The notes beneath the pieces are model-generated. The model did no database searches. It was not told where the DNA came from and was given only the letters and a program-made list of their open reading frames with translations. Shown here in pieces: positions 7,341 through 15,049 of a stretch of 64,000 nt of DNA. The DNA is taken from NCBI RefSeq assembly GCF_013249065.1, contig NZ_JABRWQ010000007.1, forward strand, positions 122,522 to 186,521, given 5' to 3'. Origin of the DNA: Winogradskyella litoriviva. Lineage in GTDB: Bacteria; Bacteroidota; Bacteroidia; Flavobacteriales; Flavobacteriaceae. The first letter of the stretch is position 1. Each line of letters starts with the position of its first letter. Both the position numbers and the translations under genes were made by a program.

Positions 7341-8741
7341 ATGAAAACATTTAGTTTATATACACATTATAAAAAAATCTTAGCAGACACAATTACACCT
7401 GTTAGTATTTATCTTAAAATCAGAGATAAGTTCCCTAATAGTATTCTCTTAGAAAGTAGTGATTACCATGCCAATGACAATAGCTTCTCTTATATCTGTT
7501 GCAACCCTATTGCTTCTATTAAAGTTGAAGGAGACACCATTTATCAAACCTATCCAGACGGAAGTTCTAAATCTAATTTTGTAGAAACTGTAGGTGTTGT
7601 AGAAGAGATACACAAATTCACACAACGCTTTAAAGTAGATACAAATAAAGAATTCAAATTTATAAACAACGGTATTTTTGGATACACATCTTATGATGCT
7701 GTAAAATATTTTGAAGATATAGAAATCTCAAAAAAAGAAAATTCTATTACTATTCCTAAAATTTATTATGCAGTTTACCAAAATATTATTGCTATAAATC
7801 ACCATAAAAACGAAGCTTATATTTTTGCACATTGTTTTGATACTGAAAATAACATTGATGATATCCTGCAATTAATTCAGACAAGACAATATGCCTCGTA
7901 CAACTTTAACACCAATGGAGATATTGATTCAAATCTCACAGATAAGGAGTACAAAGAACATGTAGAATTAGCAAAAAAACATTGTGGAAGAGGTGATGTT
8001 TTTCAATTGGTATTATCTAAACAATTTTCGCAAAAGTTTAGTGGAGATGAGTTTAATGTATACAGAGCTTTAAGAAGTATTAATCCGTCGCCATATCTAT
8101 TTTATTTCGACTACGGAAATTTTAAAATTTTTGGAAGTTCACCAGAAGCACAACTAGTAGTTAGCGATGGTAAAGCAGAAATACACCCAATTGCAGGCAC
8201 ATTTAAACGAAGCGGAAATGACCTAAAAGATGCTGAACTTGCTGAAAAGTTAATAAAAGATGACAAGGAAAACAGCGAACACGTAATGTTAGTAGATTTG
8301 GCTAGAAACGACTTAAGTAGAAACGGAAGTAACGTAACTGTAGAAAATTATAGAGAAGTGCAATTCTTCTCTCATGTTATTCATTTGGTAAGTAAAGTTA
8401 CCGGAACCATTCATAAAAATACAGACACCATGCAAGTTGTTGCAGACACCTTTCCGGCAGGAACATTGAGTGGTGCACCAAAACATATGGCCATGCAACT
8501 TATAGAAAAATACGAAAAAACAAGCAGAGGTTATTACGGAGGCGCTATTGGATTTATGGATTTCAACGGTAATTTTAATCATGCCATTATGATTAGAACC
8601 TTTTTAAGTCAAAATCATAAATTATATTGGCAAGCAGGTGCAGGATTAGTAGCAAAATCTAATGCCGAAAGTGAATTGCAAGAAGTATATAATAAGCTAG
8701 GCGCTTTAACAAATGCTATTGAATTAGCGAAGGATATTTAA
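7341..8741 (+). CDS. trpE: Anthranilate synthase component I
   Basis: Converts chorismate with ammonia supplied by TrpG to anthranilate, the first committed step of tryptophan synthesis. The 466-residue protein has the N-terminal regulatory LLESSDYHANDNSF region (Trp feedback site of the family). The C-terminal chorismate-binding domain shows PIAGTFKRSG, ELAEKLIKDDKENSEHVMLVDLARND and FPAGTLSGAPK. This is the normal length and order for TrpE rather than PabB, and the operon confirms it. It is the first structural gene after the attenuator, so it is controlled by Trp-tRNA supply as well as by feedback. trpG begins 2 bases after its stop. Confidence 0.97.
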   Translation: MKTFSLYTHYKKILADTITPVSIYLKIRDKFPNSILLESSDYHANDNSFSYICCNPIASIKVEGDTIYQTYPDGSSKSNFVETVGVVEEIHKFTQRFKVDTNKEFKFINNGIFGYTSYDAVKYFEDIEISKKENSITIPKIYYAVYQNIIAINHHKNEAYIFAHCFDTENNIDDILQLIQTRQYASYNFNTNGDIDSNLTDKEYKEHVELAKKHCGRGDVFQLVLSKQFSQKFSGDEFNVYRALRSINPSPYLFYFDYGNFKIFGSSPEAQLVVSDGKAEIHPIAGTFKRSGNDLKDAELAEKLIKDDKENSEHVMLVDLARNDLSRNGSNVTVENYREVQFFSHVIHLVSKVTGTIHKNTDTMQVVADTFPAGTLSGAPKHMAMQLIEKYEKTSRGYYGGAIGFMDFNGNFNHAIMIRTFLSQNHKLYWQAGAGLVAKSNAESELQEVYNKLGALTNAIELAKDI

Positions 8742-8743
8742 AA

Positions 8744-9310
8744 ATGAAAAAAGTATTAGTAATAGACAACTACGACAGTTTTACATACAATTTGGTCCAT
8801 TATTTAGAGGACTTAAATTGTGAGGTTATTGTAAAACGAAATGATAAATTGACATTAGATGAAGTGGACGCTTTTGATAAAATTGTATTATCACCAGGAC
8901 CAGGAATTCCAGATGAAGCAGGTTTATTAAAGCAAATCATTGCAACTTATGCGCCAACAAAAAGTATTTTGGGTGTTTGTCTTGGTCAACAAGCTATTGG
9001 CGAAGTTTTTGGTGGTTCTTTAGAAAACCTAGAAGATGTATATCATGGTGTTTCAACCACGATTACACTTTCTGTAGAAGACGAACCATTATTTAACGGA
9101 TTAGGCAAGACATTTGAAGTTGGTAGGTACCACTCTTGGGTTGTTAACGCCAATTTACCTGATAGTTTAGAAGCCACATCTTTTGATGAAAACGGTCAAA
9201 TAATGTCATTAAGACATAAAGATTATGACGTAAAAGGTGTACAATACCATCCTGAATCTGTTTTAACACCAAATGGAAAAACCATTCTTAAAAACTGGAT
9301 TAATTCTTAA
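8744..9310 (+). CDS. trpG: Anthranilate synthase component II (glutamine amidotransferase)
   Basis: A class I glutamine amidotransferase of 188 residues that releases ammonia from glutamine and passes it to TrpE. The oxyanion region SPGPG (50-54), nucleophile Cys79 in GVCLGQQAIGE and the His169/Glu171 pair in QYHPES complete the catalytic triad. In some bacteria one TrpG/PabA also serves folate synthesis. No pabB is in the window, so this cannot be judged. It is placed between trpE (2-base gap) and trpD (2-base gap), consistent with coupled translation. Confidence 0.97.
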   Translation: MKKVLVIDNYDSFTYNLVHYLEDLNCEVIVKRNDKLTLDEVDAFDKIVLSPGPGIPDEAGLLKQIIATYAPTKSILGVCLGQQAIGEVFGGSLENLEDVYHGVSTTITLSVEDEPLFNGLGKTFEVGRYHSWVVNANLPDSLEATSFDENGQIMSLRHKDYDVKGVQYHPESVLTPNGKTILKNWINS

Positions 9311-9312
9311 GT

Positions 9313-10305
9313 ATGAAGACATTATTAAACAGACTTATTAACCAAGAAAGCATCTCTAGTGAAGAAGCCAAAAATGTCTTGGTAAACATTTCAGCTGGTC
9401 AATACAACCAAAGTCAAATTGCATCATTTCTAACCGTTTACATGATGCGAAGCATAACCTTAGACGAGCTAAGAGGGTTTAGAGATGCACTTTTAGAACT
9501 TTGTATTCCTGTAGATTTAAACGATTACAATACTATAGATTTATGCGGAACAGGAGGCGACGGAAAAGACACGTTTAATATTTCAACCTTGTCCTCCTTT
9601 GTTACAGCAGGTGCAGAAGTTCATGTTACAAAACATGGCAATTATGGCGTATCATCTGCTTGTGGTTCTTCTAATGTTATGGAACATTTAGGTATTAAAT
9701 TTACCAATGATATTGATTTTTTAAAACGAAGCATAGACAAAGCTGGCATTTGTGTATTGCATGCTCCTCTATTTCATCCAGCTATGAAAAACGTGGCACC
9801 AATTAGAAAAGAACTGGGTGTAAAAACCTTTTTTAATATGTTAGGACCAATGGTAAATCCTGCATTTCCAAAAAACCAAATGGTTGGTGTTTTTAATCTA
9901 GAACTGCTAAGATTATATGGCTATCTATATCAAGAAACAGATAAAAATTATGCAGTTGTACATGCGTTAGATGGTTATGATGAAATCTCATTAACAGGAA
10001 AAACTAAAGTAATCTCTAACAACTCTGAAACATTATTTGAACCTTATGAATTAGGTGTAGAACTTGTTGAGCAATCTGCCATTTTTGGCGGAAACACTGT
10101 AAAAGAAGCTGCTAAACTTTTTATAAAAATCATAAACGGCAACGGTTCTAAAGCCCAAAACAATGTAGTCTGTGCAAACGCAGGATTAGCGATTGCTACT
10201 GCAAAACAAATTTCTCACAAACAAGGATTTGAACTCGCCAAAGAATCACTTTTAGGAGGAAAAGCAAAAACAGCTCTAAACCAACTCATAGAACTTAGCA
10301 AATGA
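9313..10305 (+). CDS. trpD: Anthranilate phosphoribosyltransferase
   Basis: Transfers phosphoribose from PRPP to anthranilate. The 330-residue protein carries the family's PRPP-binding CGTGGDGKDTFNIST, the KHGNYGVSSACGSSNVME segment, and VKTFFNMLGPMVNPA near the anthranilate site. It is full length, with no fusion to trpG, unlike enterobacteria. Its end overlaps the start of trpC by 4 bases (the ATGA type junction), indicating translational coupling within the operon. Confidence 0.97.
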   Translation: MKTLLNRLINQESISSEEAKNVLVNISAGQYNQSQIASFLTVYMMRSITLDELRGFRDALLELCIPVDLNDYNTIDLCGTGGDGKDTFNISTLSSFVTAGAEVHVTKHGNYGVSSACGSSNVMEHLGIKFTNDIDFLKRSIDKAGICVLHAPLFHPAMKNVAPIRKELGVKTFFNMLGPMVNPAFPKNQMVGVFNLELLRLYGYLYQETDKNYAVVHALDGYDEISLTGKTKVISNNSETLFEPYELGVELVEQSAIFGGNTVKEAAKLFIKIINGNGSKAQNNVVCANAGLAIATAKQISHKQGFELAKESLLGGKAKTALNQLIELSK

Positions 10306-11084
10306 ATATATTAGACAAAATAGTAATAGACAAACGTAAAGAAGTTGATTTACGTAAATCTTTAATACCTATAAGCCAGTTAGAACAATCTGTTTTATTT
10401 GAACGCAACAATATTTCTCTAGCTCAAAACCTAAGAAACAGTCAATCAGGAATCATAGCAGAACACAAAAGACGTTCGCCTTCAAAATCAGTAATTAACC
10501 AAAGTTTAAATGTTCAAGACGTTGCTAATGGCTATGAAATTGCAGGAGTTTGTGGTATGTCTGTTTTAACAGATGGAAAATATTTTGGTGGCTCTTTAGA
10601 CGATTTAATTATTACTAGAGCTAGCTGTAAATTACCGCTATTAAGAAAAGAATTTATTATAGATACTTACCAAATTCTAGAAGCCAAAGCTTATGGTGCA
10701 GATGTTATTTTACTAATTGCAGCCATCTTAACTAGAGCAGAAATAAAACGATTTTCAGAATTAGCAAAAAGCTTAAACCTAGATGTTTTATTAGAAGTAC
10801 ACAACGAAGAAGAGTTACATAAATCTATAATGCCCTCATTAGATATGCTTGGAGTTAATAATAGAAATCTTAAAACTTTTGATGTGAATTTAGATACTTC
10901 AAAACAATTAAGTGCTATAATTCCAAACGATTTTGTAAAAGTATCTGAAAGCGGAATAAGTTCAATTGAAGCCATAAAAGAATTACAACCTTTTGGTTAC
11001 AAAGGCTTTTTAATAGGAGAAAACTTTATGAAAACTGATAATCCTGGAGAGAGTGCTAAACAATTCATTAAAAGCCTCCTCTAA
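10302..11084 (+). CDS. trpC: Indole-3-glycerol phosphate synthase
   Basis: Closes the indole ring from CdRP. The 260-residue TIM-barrel protein shows the catalytic KRRSPSKSVI segment, SVLTDGKYFGG, LPLLRKEFIID, LLEVHNEEEL, LGVNNRNLKTF and SESGISS. Not fused to trpF, unlike E. coli. The last codons (KSLL) and the stop lie inside a repeat-like element that spans the trpC/trpF junction, so the extreme C-terminus may be element-derived. The enzyme core is intact. Confidence 0.96.
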   Translation: MNILDKIVIDKRKEVDLRKSLIPISQLEQSVLFERNNISLAQNLRNSQSGIIAEHKRRSPSKSVINQSLNVQDVANGYEIAGVCGMSVLTDGKYFGGSLDDLIITRASCKLPLLRKEFIIDTYQILEAKAYGADVILLIAAILTRAEIKRFSELAKSLNLDVLLEVHNEEELHKSIMPSLDMLGVNNRNLKTFDVNLDTSKQLSAIIPNDFVKVSESGISSIEAIKELQPFGYKGFLIGENFMKTDNPGESAKQFIKSLL

Positions 11085-11192
11085 CTCCTCCATTAGGAGG
11101 AGAACTCTCACTGTTATGAAAAAAGAACTTAAAAATATTAACGAACACTTTTCCCCTTTTGGGGAAAATGCCGACAGGCAAAAGGGGCTTTT
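11070..11192 (+). repeat. MITE-like palindromic element at the trpC/trpF junction
   Basis: About 123 bases bounded by imperfect terminal inverted repeats, AAAAGCCTCC (11070-11079) and AGGGGCTTTT (11183-11192), matching at 8 of 10 positions. Inside are two perfect hairpins: CTCCTCC/GGAGGAG (11085-11091, 11096-11102) and TTTTCCCC/GGGGAAAA (11149-11156, 11161-11168). Both hairpins are far more GC-structured than the surroundings. The trpC stop codon is inside, and the trpF start is probably inside too. No target-site duplication was identified by eye. Confidence 0.6.
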
Positions 11193-11808
11193 GTTAAAAA
11201 TCTGCGGAATGAAATATAAAGACCATATAGAAGCGGTTGCAAATCTGCAACCCGACTTTTTGGGCTTTATTTTTTACAATAAATCTGCAAGAAATTTCGA
11301 TTCAATAATGCCAGACATTCCAAAATCGATTAAAAAAGTTGGTGTATTTGTAGATGAAAAACTAGAAACTGTAAAAGAAACCATTGAAAAATATAATTTA
11401 CAAGCCGTACAACTTCATGGTAATGAAACACCTGAATATTGTGCTCAAATAAATAATGTTGAAGTGATAAAAGTATTTAGCATTAAAGACGAATTTAACT
11501 TTGATGTGCTTCAACCTTATGAAAAAGCTTGCGATTATTATTTATTCGATACCAAAGGCAAATTACCTGGAGGTAATGGTTACACTTTCAATTGGAATGT
11601 TTTAAAACACTACCCTTCTACTAAACCTTACTTTTTAAGTGGAGGCATCGGATTAAATGAAATTGAAAGCGTTTTATCATTCCTGCGAAGACAGGAATCT
11701 CAATATTGCTACGCATTAGACGTCAATAGTAAATTTGAAATAGAACCAGGATTGAAAAATATTGAAGAATTAGAAAAGTTTATAACTCATCTGTCAATCC
11801 GTACGTGA
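11116..11808 (+). CDS. trpF: Phosphoribosylanthranilate isomerase with repeat-derived segments
   Basis: Isomerises PRA to CdRP. The recognisable core starts at LLKICGMK and runs through PDFLGFIFY, VGVFVDE, AVQLHGNETPEYC, LFDTKGKLPGGNG, FLSGGIG and ALDVNSKFEIEPGLKN. Starting at ATG 11116 gives 230 residues with a 25-residue leader from the upstream repeat element. TTG at 11191 would give a conventional N-terminus of about 205 residues; I keep 11116 because it is the last ATG before the core. Residues SFLRRQESQ in the late barrel come from an inserted palindromic repeat (11679-11698), and the C-terminus HLSIRT and stop fall in another repeat. All insertions keep the frame and catalytic Cys/Asp motifs remain, so activity is likely but unproven. 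Confidence 0.88.
   Translation: MKKELKNINEHFSPFGENADRQKGLLLKICGMKYKDHIEAVANLQPDFLGFIFYNKSARNFDSIMPDIPKSIKKVGVFVDEKLETVKETIEKYNLQAVQLHGNETPEYCAQINNVEVIKVFSIKDEFNFDVLQPYEKACDYYLFDTKGKLPGGNGYTFNWNVLKHYPSTKPYFLSGGIGLNEIESVLSFLRRQESQYCYALDVNSKFEIEPGLKNIEELEKFITHLSIRT
11676..11702 (+). repeat. Palindromic FLRRQE repeat inserted in frame in trpF
   Basis: ATTCCTG (11679-11685) and CAGGAAT (11692-11698) form a 7-bp hairpin with a 6-base loop, flanked by TC and CT. The same palindrome occurs at 11843-11862 and 25330-25349 in intergenic DNA. Here it is translated as SFLRRQES within the isomerase. Confidence 0.8.
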
Positions 11809-11817
11809 TACGGAATC
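11793..11817. repeat. Palindromic repeat across the trpF stop codon
   Basis: CCGTA (11799-11803) and TACGG (11809-11813) form a short hairpin with a 5-base loop, inside a GTCAATCC...GGAATCC frame. That frame resembles the GTCATTCC...GGAATC flanks of the neighbouring FLRRQE-type repeat. The trpF TGA stop lies in its loop region. Confidence 0.55.
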
Positions 11818-11840
11818 CAAAATGAAAATAAAACAATAAT

Positions 11841-11868
11841 AGATTCCTGCCTTTACAGGAATGACAAA
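11841..11868. repeat. FLRRQE-type palindromic repeat before trpB
   Basis: GATTCCTG (11842-11849) and CAGGAATGAC (11856-11865) are the inverted-orientation copy of the repeat found inside trpF. It fills most of the spacer just upstream of the trpB ATG at 11874. Confidence 0.75.
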
Positions 11869-11873
11869 GGCTT

Positions 11874-13061
11874 ATGAAAAAAACATACAACATCAACGAA
11901 AAAGGCTACTACGGAGAATTTGGAGGTGCATATATACCAGAAATGCTCTACCCAAACGTAGAAGAATTAAGACAAAATTATCTCAAAATAATGGCAGAAC
12001 CTTCGTTTCAAGAAGAATTCAATGCTTTATTAAAAGACTATGTAGGTCGCCCTTCTCCACTCTATTTTGCCAAACGTCTTTCTGAAAAATACAACACAAA
12101 AATTTATCTAAAGCGAGAAGACCTCAACCATACAGGAGCGCACAAAATCAATAACACTATTGGTCAAATCCTTATGGCAAAACGCCTAGGCAAAAACAGA
12201 ATTATTGCCGAAACTGGAGCAGGTCAGCATGGTGTAGCCACCGCAACGGTTTGTGCTTTAATGGGAATAGAGTGCATAGTATATATGGGTGAAATTGATA
12301 TTGCACGCCAAGCACCAAATGTTGCCAGAATGAAAATGTTAGGCGCAACGGTTGTTCCGGCTTTATCAGGTAGTCGAACTCTAAAAGATGCTACCAACGA
12401 AGCTATTAGAGATTGGATTAATAATCCAGTAGACACGCATTATATTATTGGTAGTGTGGTTGGTCCGCATCCTTATCCAGATATGGTTGCTAAATTTCAA
12501 GCAGTTGTTTCGGAAGAAATAAAACGTCAGCTTTTAGAAAAAGAAGGTACAGAAGACCCAACGTATTTGGTGGCTTGTGTTGGTGGCGGAAGTAATGCAG
12601 CCGGAACCTACTACCATTATTTAGACAATGAAGCAGTTAATATAATTGCAGTAGAAGCTGCTGGATTAGGCGTAGATTCTGGAGAAAGCGCAGCCACATC
12701 TGTATTAGGAAAGGAAGGCATTATTCATGGCAGTAAAACCTTATTAATGCAAACTCATGATGGACAAATTACAGAACCCTATTCAATTTCGGCAGGTTTA
12801 GATTATCCTGGTGTTGGTCCTATGCATGCTAATTTATATAAAACTGGTCGTGCAGAATTTATTGCCATTACAGATGATGATGCTATGAAGGCTGGATTAG
12901 ATTTATGTAAACTAGAGGGTATAATTCCTGCAATAGAAAGTTCTCATGCCTTAGCTGTTTTTGAGCATAAGATATTTAAACCAGATGATATTGTAGTGTT
13001 GAATTTATCAGGACGAGGCGACAAAGATTTACAGAATTATATTGATTATTTTAAATTATAA
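11874..13061 (+). CDS. trpB: Tryptophan synthase beta subunit
   Basis: PLP enzyme that condenses indole with serine. The 395-residue protein starts [24 protein letters not shown]. It has the PLP lysine at residue 91 in [13 protein letters not shown], the phosphate-binding loop VGGGSNAAG, and the end region LSGRGDKD. The length and motifs are of the canonical TrpB1 type that works with TrpA. Only 5 bases separate the start codon from a palindromic repeat, so the ribosome-binding region is partly repeat sequence. trpA begins 1 base after the stop. Confidence 0.97.
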   Translation: MKKTYNINEKGYYGEFGGAYIPEMLYPNVEELRQNYLKIMAEPSFQEEFNALLKDYVGRPSPLYFAKRLSEKYNTKIYLKREDLNHTGAHKINNTIGQILMAKRLGKNRIIAETGAGQHGVATATVCALMGIECIVYMGEIDIARQAPNVARMKMLGATVVPALSGSRTLKDATNEAIRDWINNPVDTHYIIGSVVGPHPYPDMVAKFQAVVSEEIKRQLLEKEGTEDPTYLVACVGGGSNAAGTYYHYLDNEAVNIIAVEAAGLGVDSGESAATSVLGKEGIIHGSKTLLMQTHDGQITEPYSISAGLDYPGVGPMHANLYKTGRAEFIAITDDDAMKAGLDLCKLEGIIPAIESSHALAVFEHKIFKPDDIVVLNLSGRGDKDLQNYIDYFKL

Positions 13062-13062
13062 A

Positions 13063-13824
13063 ATGAACAGAATAAACCAAAAACTAGAAGAAGATAAAAA
13101 GTTATTATCCATATACTTCACCGCAGGTTACCCAAACATCAACGACACAGTATCTGTCATTGAAAATCTTGAAAAATCTGGTGTAGATATGATAGAGATA
13201 GGACTACCATTCAGTGACCCTTTAGCAGATGGTCCAACCATACAATCAAGCTCAACCAAAGCCTTGCATAATGGCATGACGAGCGAACGCCTTTTTGAAC
13301 AATTAAAAGACGTGCGTAAAACGGTTTCTATTCCATTAATTATAATGGGATATTTTAACCCAATGTTGCAATATGGTGTTGAAGAGTTTTGTAAAAAATG
13401 TCAAGAAGTTGGTATTGACGGACTTATTATTCCAGATTTACCTGTGGATGTTTATAATGATAATTATAAATCTATATTTGAAAAATATGGCTTAATCAAT
13501 GTGTTTTTAATTACACCTCAAACTTCAGAAGAACGTATTAGATTTATAGATTCTATTTCAAAAGGATTTATTTACATGGTGAGTTCGGCAAGTGTTACAG
13601 GAAGTCAATCTGGTTTTGGAGCTATTCAGACAAACTATTTTGAACGCATTGCAGAAATGAAACTCAAAAACCCACAAATTGTAGGGTTCGGTATTTCTAA
13701 CAACGAAACTTTTACACAAGCTACAAAACATGCAAAAGGAGCAATTATAGGTAGTGCTTTTGTAAAGCATTTAACGACTAATGGTGTTGACAACATCGAA
13801 GACTTTGTAAATACAATATTATAA
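13063..13824 (+). CDS. trpA: Tryptophan synthase alpha subunit
   Basis: Splits indole-glycerol phosphate to indole and G3P; indole passes to TrpB. I start at ATG 13063 (MNRINQKLEE), one base after the trpB stop. The ATG at 13042 would add a non-conserved MIILNYK and overlap trpB. The 253-residue protein has the catalytic pair Glu45 (MIEIGLPFSDP) and Asp56 (ADGPTIQ), plus ITPQTSEERI and the phosphate site VGFGISN/GAIIGSAFV. It is the last biosynthetic gene of the operon. Confidence 0.96.
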   Translation: MNRINQKLEEDKKLLSIYFTAGYPNINDTVSVIENLEKSGVDMIEIGLPFSDPLADGPTIQSSSTKALHNGMTSERLFEQLKDVRKTVSIPLIIMGYFNPMLQYGVEEFCKKCQEVGIDGLIIPDLPVDVYNDNYKSIFEKYGLINVFLITPQTSEERIRFIDSISKGFIYMVSSASVTGSQSGFGAIQTNYFERIAEMKLKNPQIVGFGISNNETFTQATKHAKGAIIGSAFVKHLTTNGVDNIEDFVNTIL

Positions 13825-13825
13825 A

Positions 13826-14050
13826 ATGAAAATATTAAATGATTGGAAACTTATAATTCTACTCTGTCTAACTTTAGGCTTAGCACCATTTTTTCCGGAA
13901 CCACATATAGTTGGTAAAATAAGATGGATTGCAGGTGGTGCCAATGGCATGACGGTTAAAGACTGGTTTGATGTTGTGTTCCATGGATTTCCTTTTGTAT
14001 TATTAATAAGATTAATTGTATTAAAAATAACAAAAAAGAATGCCACTTAA
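13826..14050 (+). CDS. Small conserved membrane protein after trpA
   Basis: A 74-residue protein with two hydrophobic stretches (about residues 8-23 and 51-66). Between them is a loop with a striking PEPHIVGKIRWIAGGA motif. It starts 1 base after the trpA stop and overlaps trmL by 11 bases, so it is embedded in the operon and surely translated. I recognise it as a flavobacterial family without a function. Placement with trp genes suggests co-expression only; no role in tryptophan metabolism can be claimed. Confidence 0.75.
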   Translation: MKILNDWKLIILLCLTLGLAPFFPEPHIVGKIRWIAGGANGMTVKDWFDVVFHGFPFVLLIRLIVLKITKKNAT

Positions 14051-14492
14051 CATTGTACTTATAGAACCCGAAATTCCGAACAATACAGGTAACATAGGTC
14101 GCTTGGCTTTAGCTTCTGGATCAAGGCTTCATTTAGTAAAACCTTTTGGTTTTGAAATTGATGACAAACGTTTAAAACGTGCTGGATTAGATTACTGGCA
14201 ACACTTAGAAGTCTTATATTACGACAATATTGACGATTTTTTCAAAAAAAATAGTGAAGCTAAAATGGTTTTTCTTTCAAGCCATGGCAATAAAAATCAT
14301 TGGGATATTAAGTTTACGGATAATTTGTTTTTAGTTTTTGGTAAAGAATCTGTTGGTTTACCTAAAGCTATTAAAGAAATGTACCAAAATCAACTATTTA
14401 AAATTCCTCTTTACAGTGAATCTATTAGAAGTTTAAATTTAGCGAACGCAGTAAGCATAATTGTGTATGAAGGTTTGCGACAACTAAACTAA
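14040..14492 (+). CDS. trmL: tRNA (cytidine(34)-2'-O)-methyltransferase
   Basis: SPOUT-fold methyltransferase that modifies the wobble base of tRNA-Leu species. The 150-residue protein has the family start LNIVLIEPEIPNNTGNIGRLA, the SAM-knot motifs VFGKESVGLP and IPLYSESIRSLNLANAVSIIVYE, and the RAGLDYW segment typical of TrmL. It overlaps the end of the small membrane protein gene by 11 bases and is probably the last gene of the trp transcript. No terminator is obvious after it. Confidence 0.92.
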   Translation: MPLNIVLIEPEIPNNTGNIGRLALASGSRLHLVKPFGFEIDDKRLKRAGLDYWQHLEVLYYDNIDDFFKKNSEAKMVFLSSHGNKNHWDIKFTDNLFLVFGKESVGLPKAIKEMYQNQLFKIPLYSESIRSLNLANAVSIIVYEGLRQLN

Positions 14493-14579
14493 TAATACGT
14501 TTACTAAGAATTAATTGTTTTTAAACCTTTTTCACTTATCTTAGTCTCATTATATAAATGACCTTAAATTATTAAAATT

Positions 14580-14924
14580 ATGATTATCAAAACAATAAAA
14601 TCTGGATTAGTACTTTTAGCTATAGCTTCATTCTCTTTTGCAAGTGCACAAGATAAAGTTGAAGTACTGAATGAAAAAGCTATAAAAAGCTTTAAAAGCA
14701 TTGATACCAATTTTGACGCAGCCATATCTTTAGATGAATTTAAAGCAAAACGAATGAAAGATGCTTCTAAAGAAGAGCAAATTGAAAAACGGTTTTTAAA
14801 AATAGATACAGACAAAAATGGATCTTTAAGCCTTGAAGAATATACTTTGGCTTTTGAAAATAGAAAGAAATCTATGCAAAAAAGAATATTAAAAAAGACA
14901 GAAGAGGATATAAAAAAGGATTAA
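14580..14924 (+). CDS. Exported EF-hand calcium-binding protein
   Basis: A 114-residue secreted protein: signal peptide with cleavage after ASA (residue 23), then a pair of EF-hands. Loop 1 (residues 42-53, DTNFDAAISLDE) has Ala where Gly is usual at loop position 6. Loop 2 (76-87, DTDKNGSLSLEE) is canonical. The C-terminus is lysine-rich and helical. It may bind Ca2+ in the periplasm; the partner is unknown. It is a single-gene unit ending in a strong terminator. Confidence 0.8.
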   Translation: MIIKTIKSGLVLLAIASFSFASAQDKVEVLNEKAIKSFKSIDTNFDAAISLDEFKAKRMKDASKEEQIEKRFLKIDTDKNGSLSLEEYTLAFENRKKSMQKRILKKTEEDIKKD

Positions 14925-14960
14925 ATATTTAAACCTAACAGATTCCTATAATAACCAAAC

Positions 14961-14990
14961 AAAAATCCTCTAAAGAATTAGAGGATTTTT
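14961..14990 (+). terminator. Terminator after the EF-hand gene
   Basis: AAAAATCCTCT (14961-14971) pairs with AGAGGATTTTT (14980-14990) around a short loop, followed by more T residues. It lies 36 bases after the stop. Confidence 0.85.
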
Positions 14991-15049
14991 TATTTTTAAA
15001 GTCTAATTATTTTTATTCCATAAACACCTACTAACCAACAACTCAACAC

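Noticed and set aside
13042..13062. Upstream ATG for trpA
   Set aside because: It would overlap trpB by 20 bases and add seven non-conserved residues; the ATG at 13063 starts the conserved protein one base after the trpB stop.
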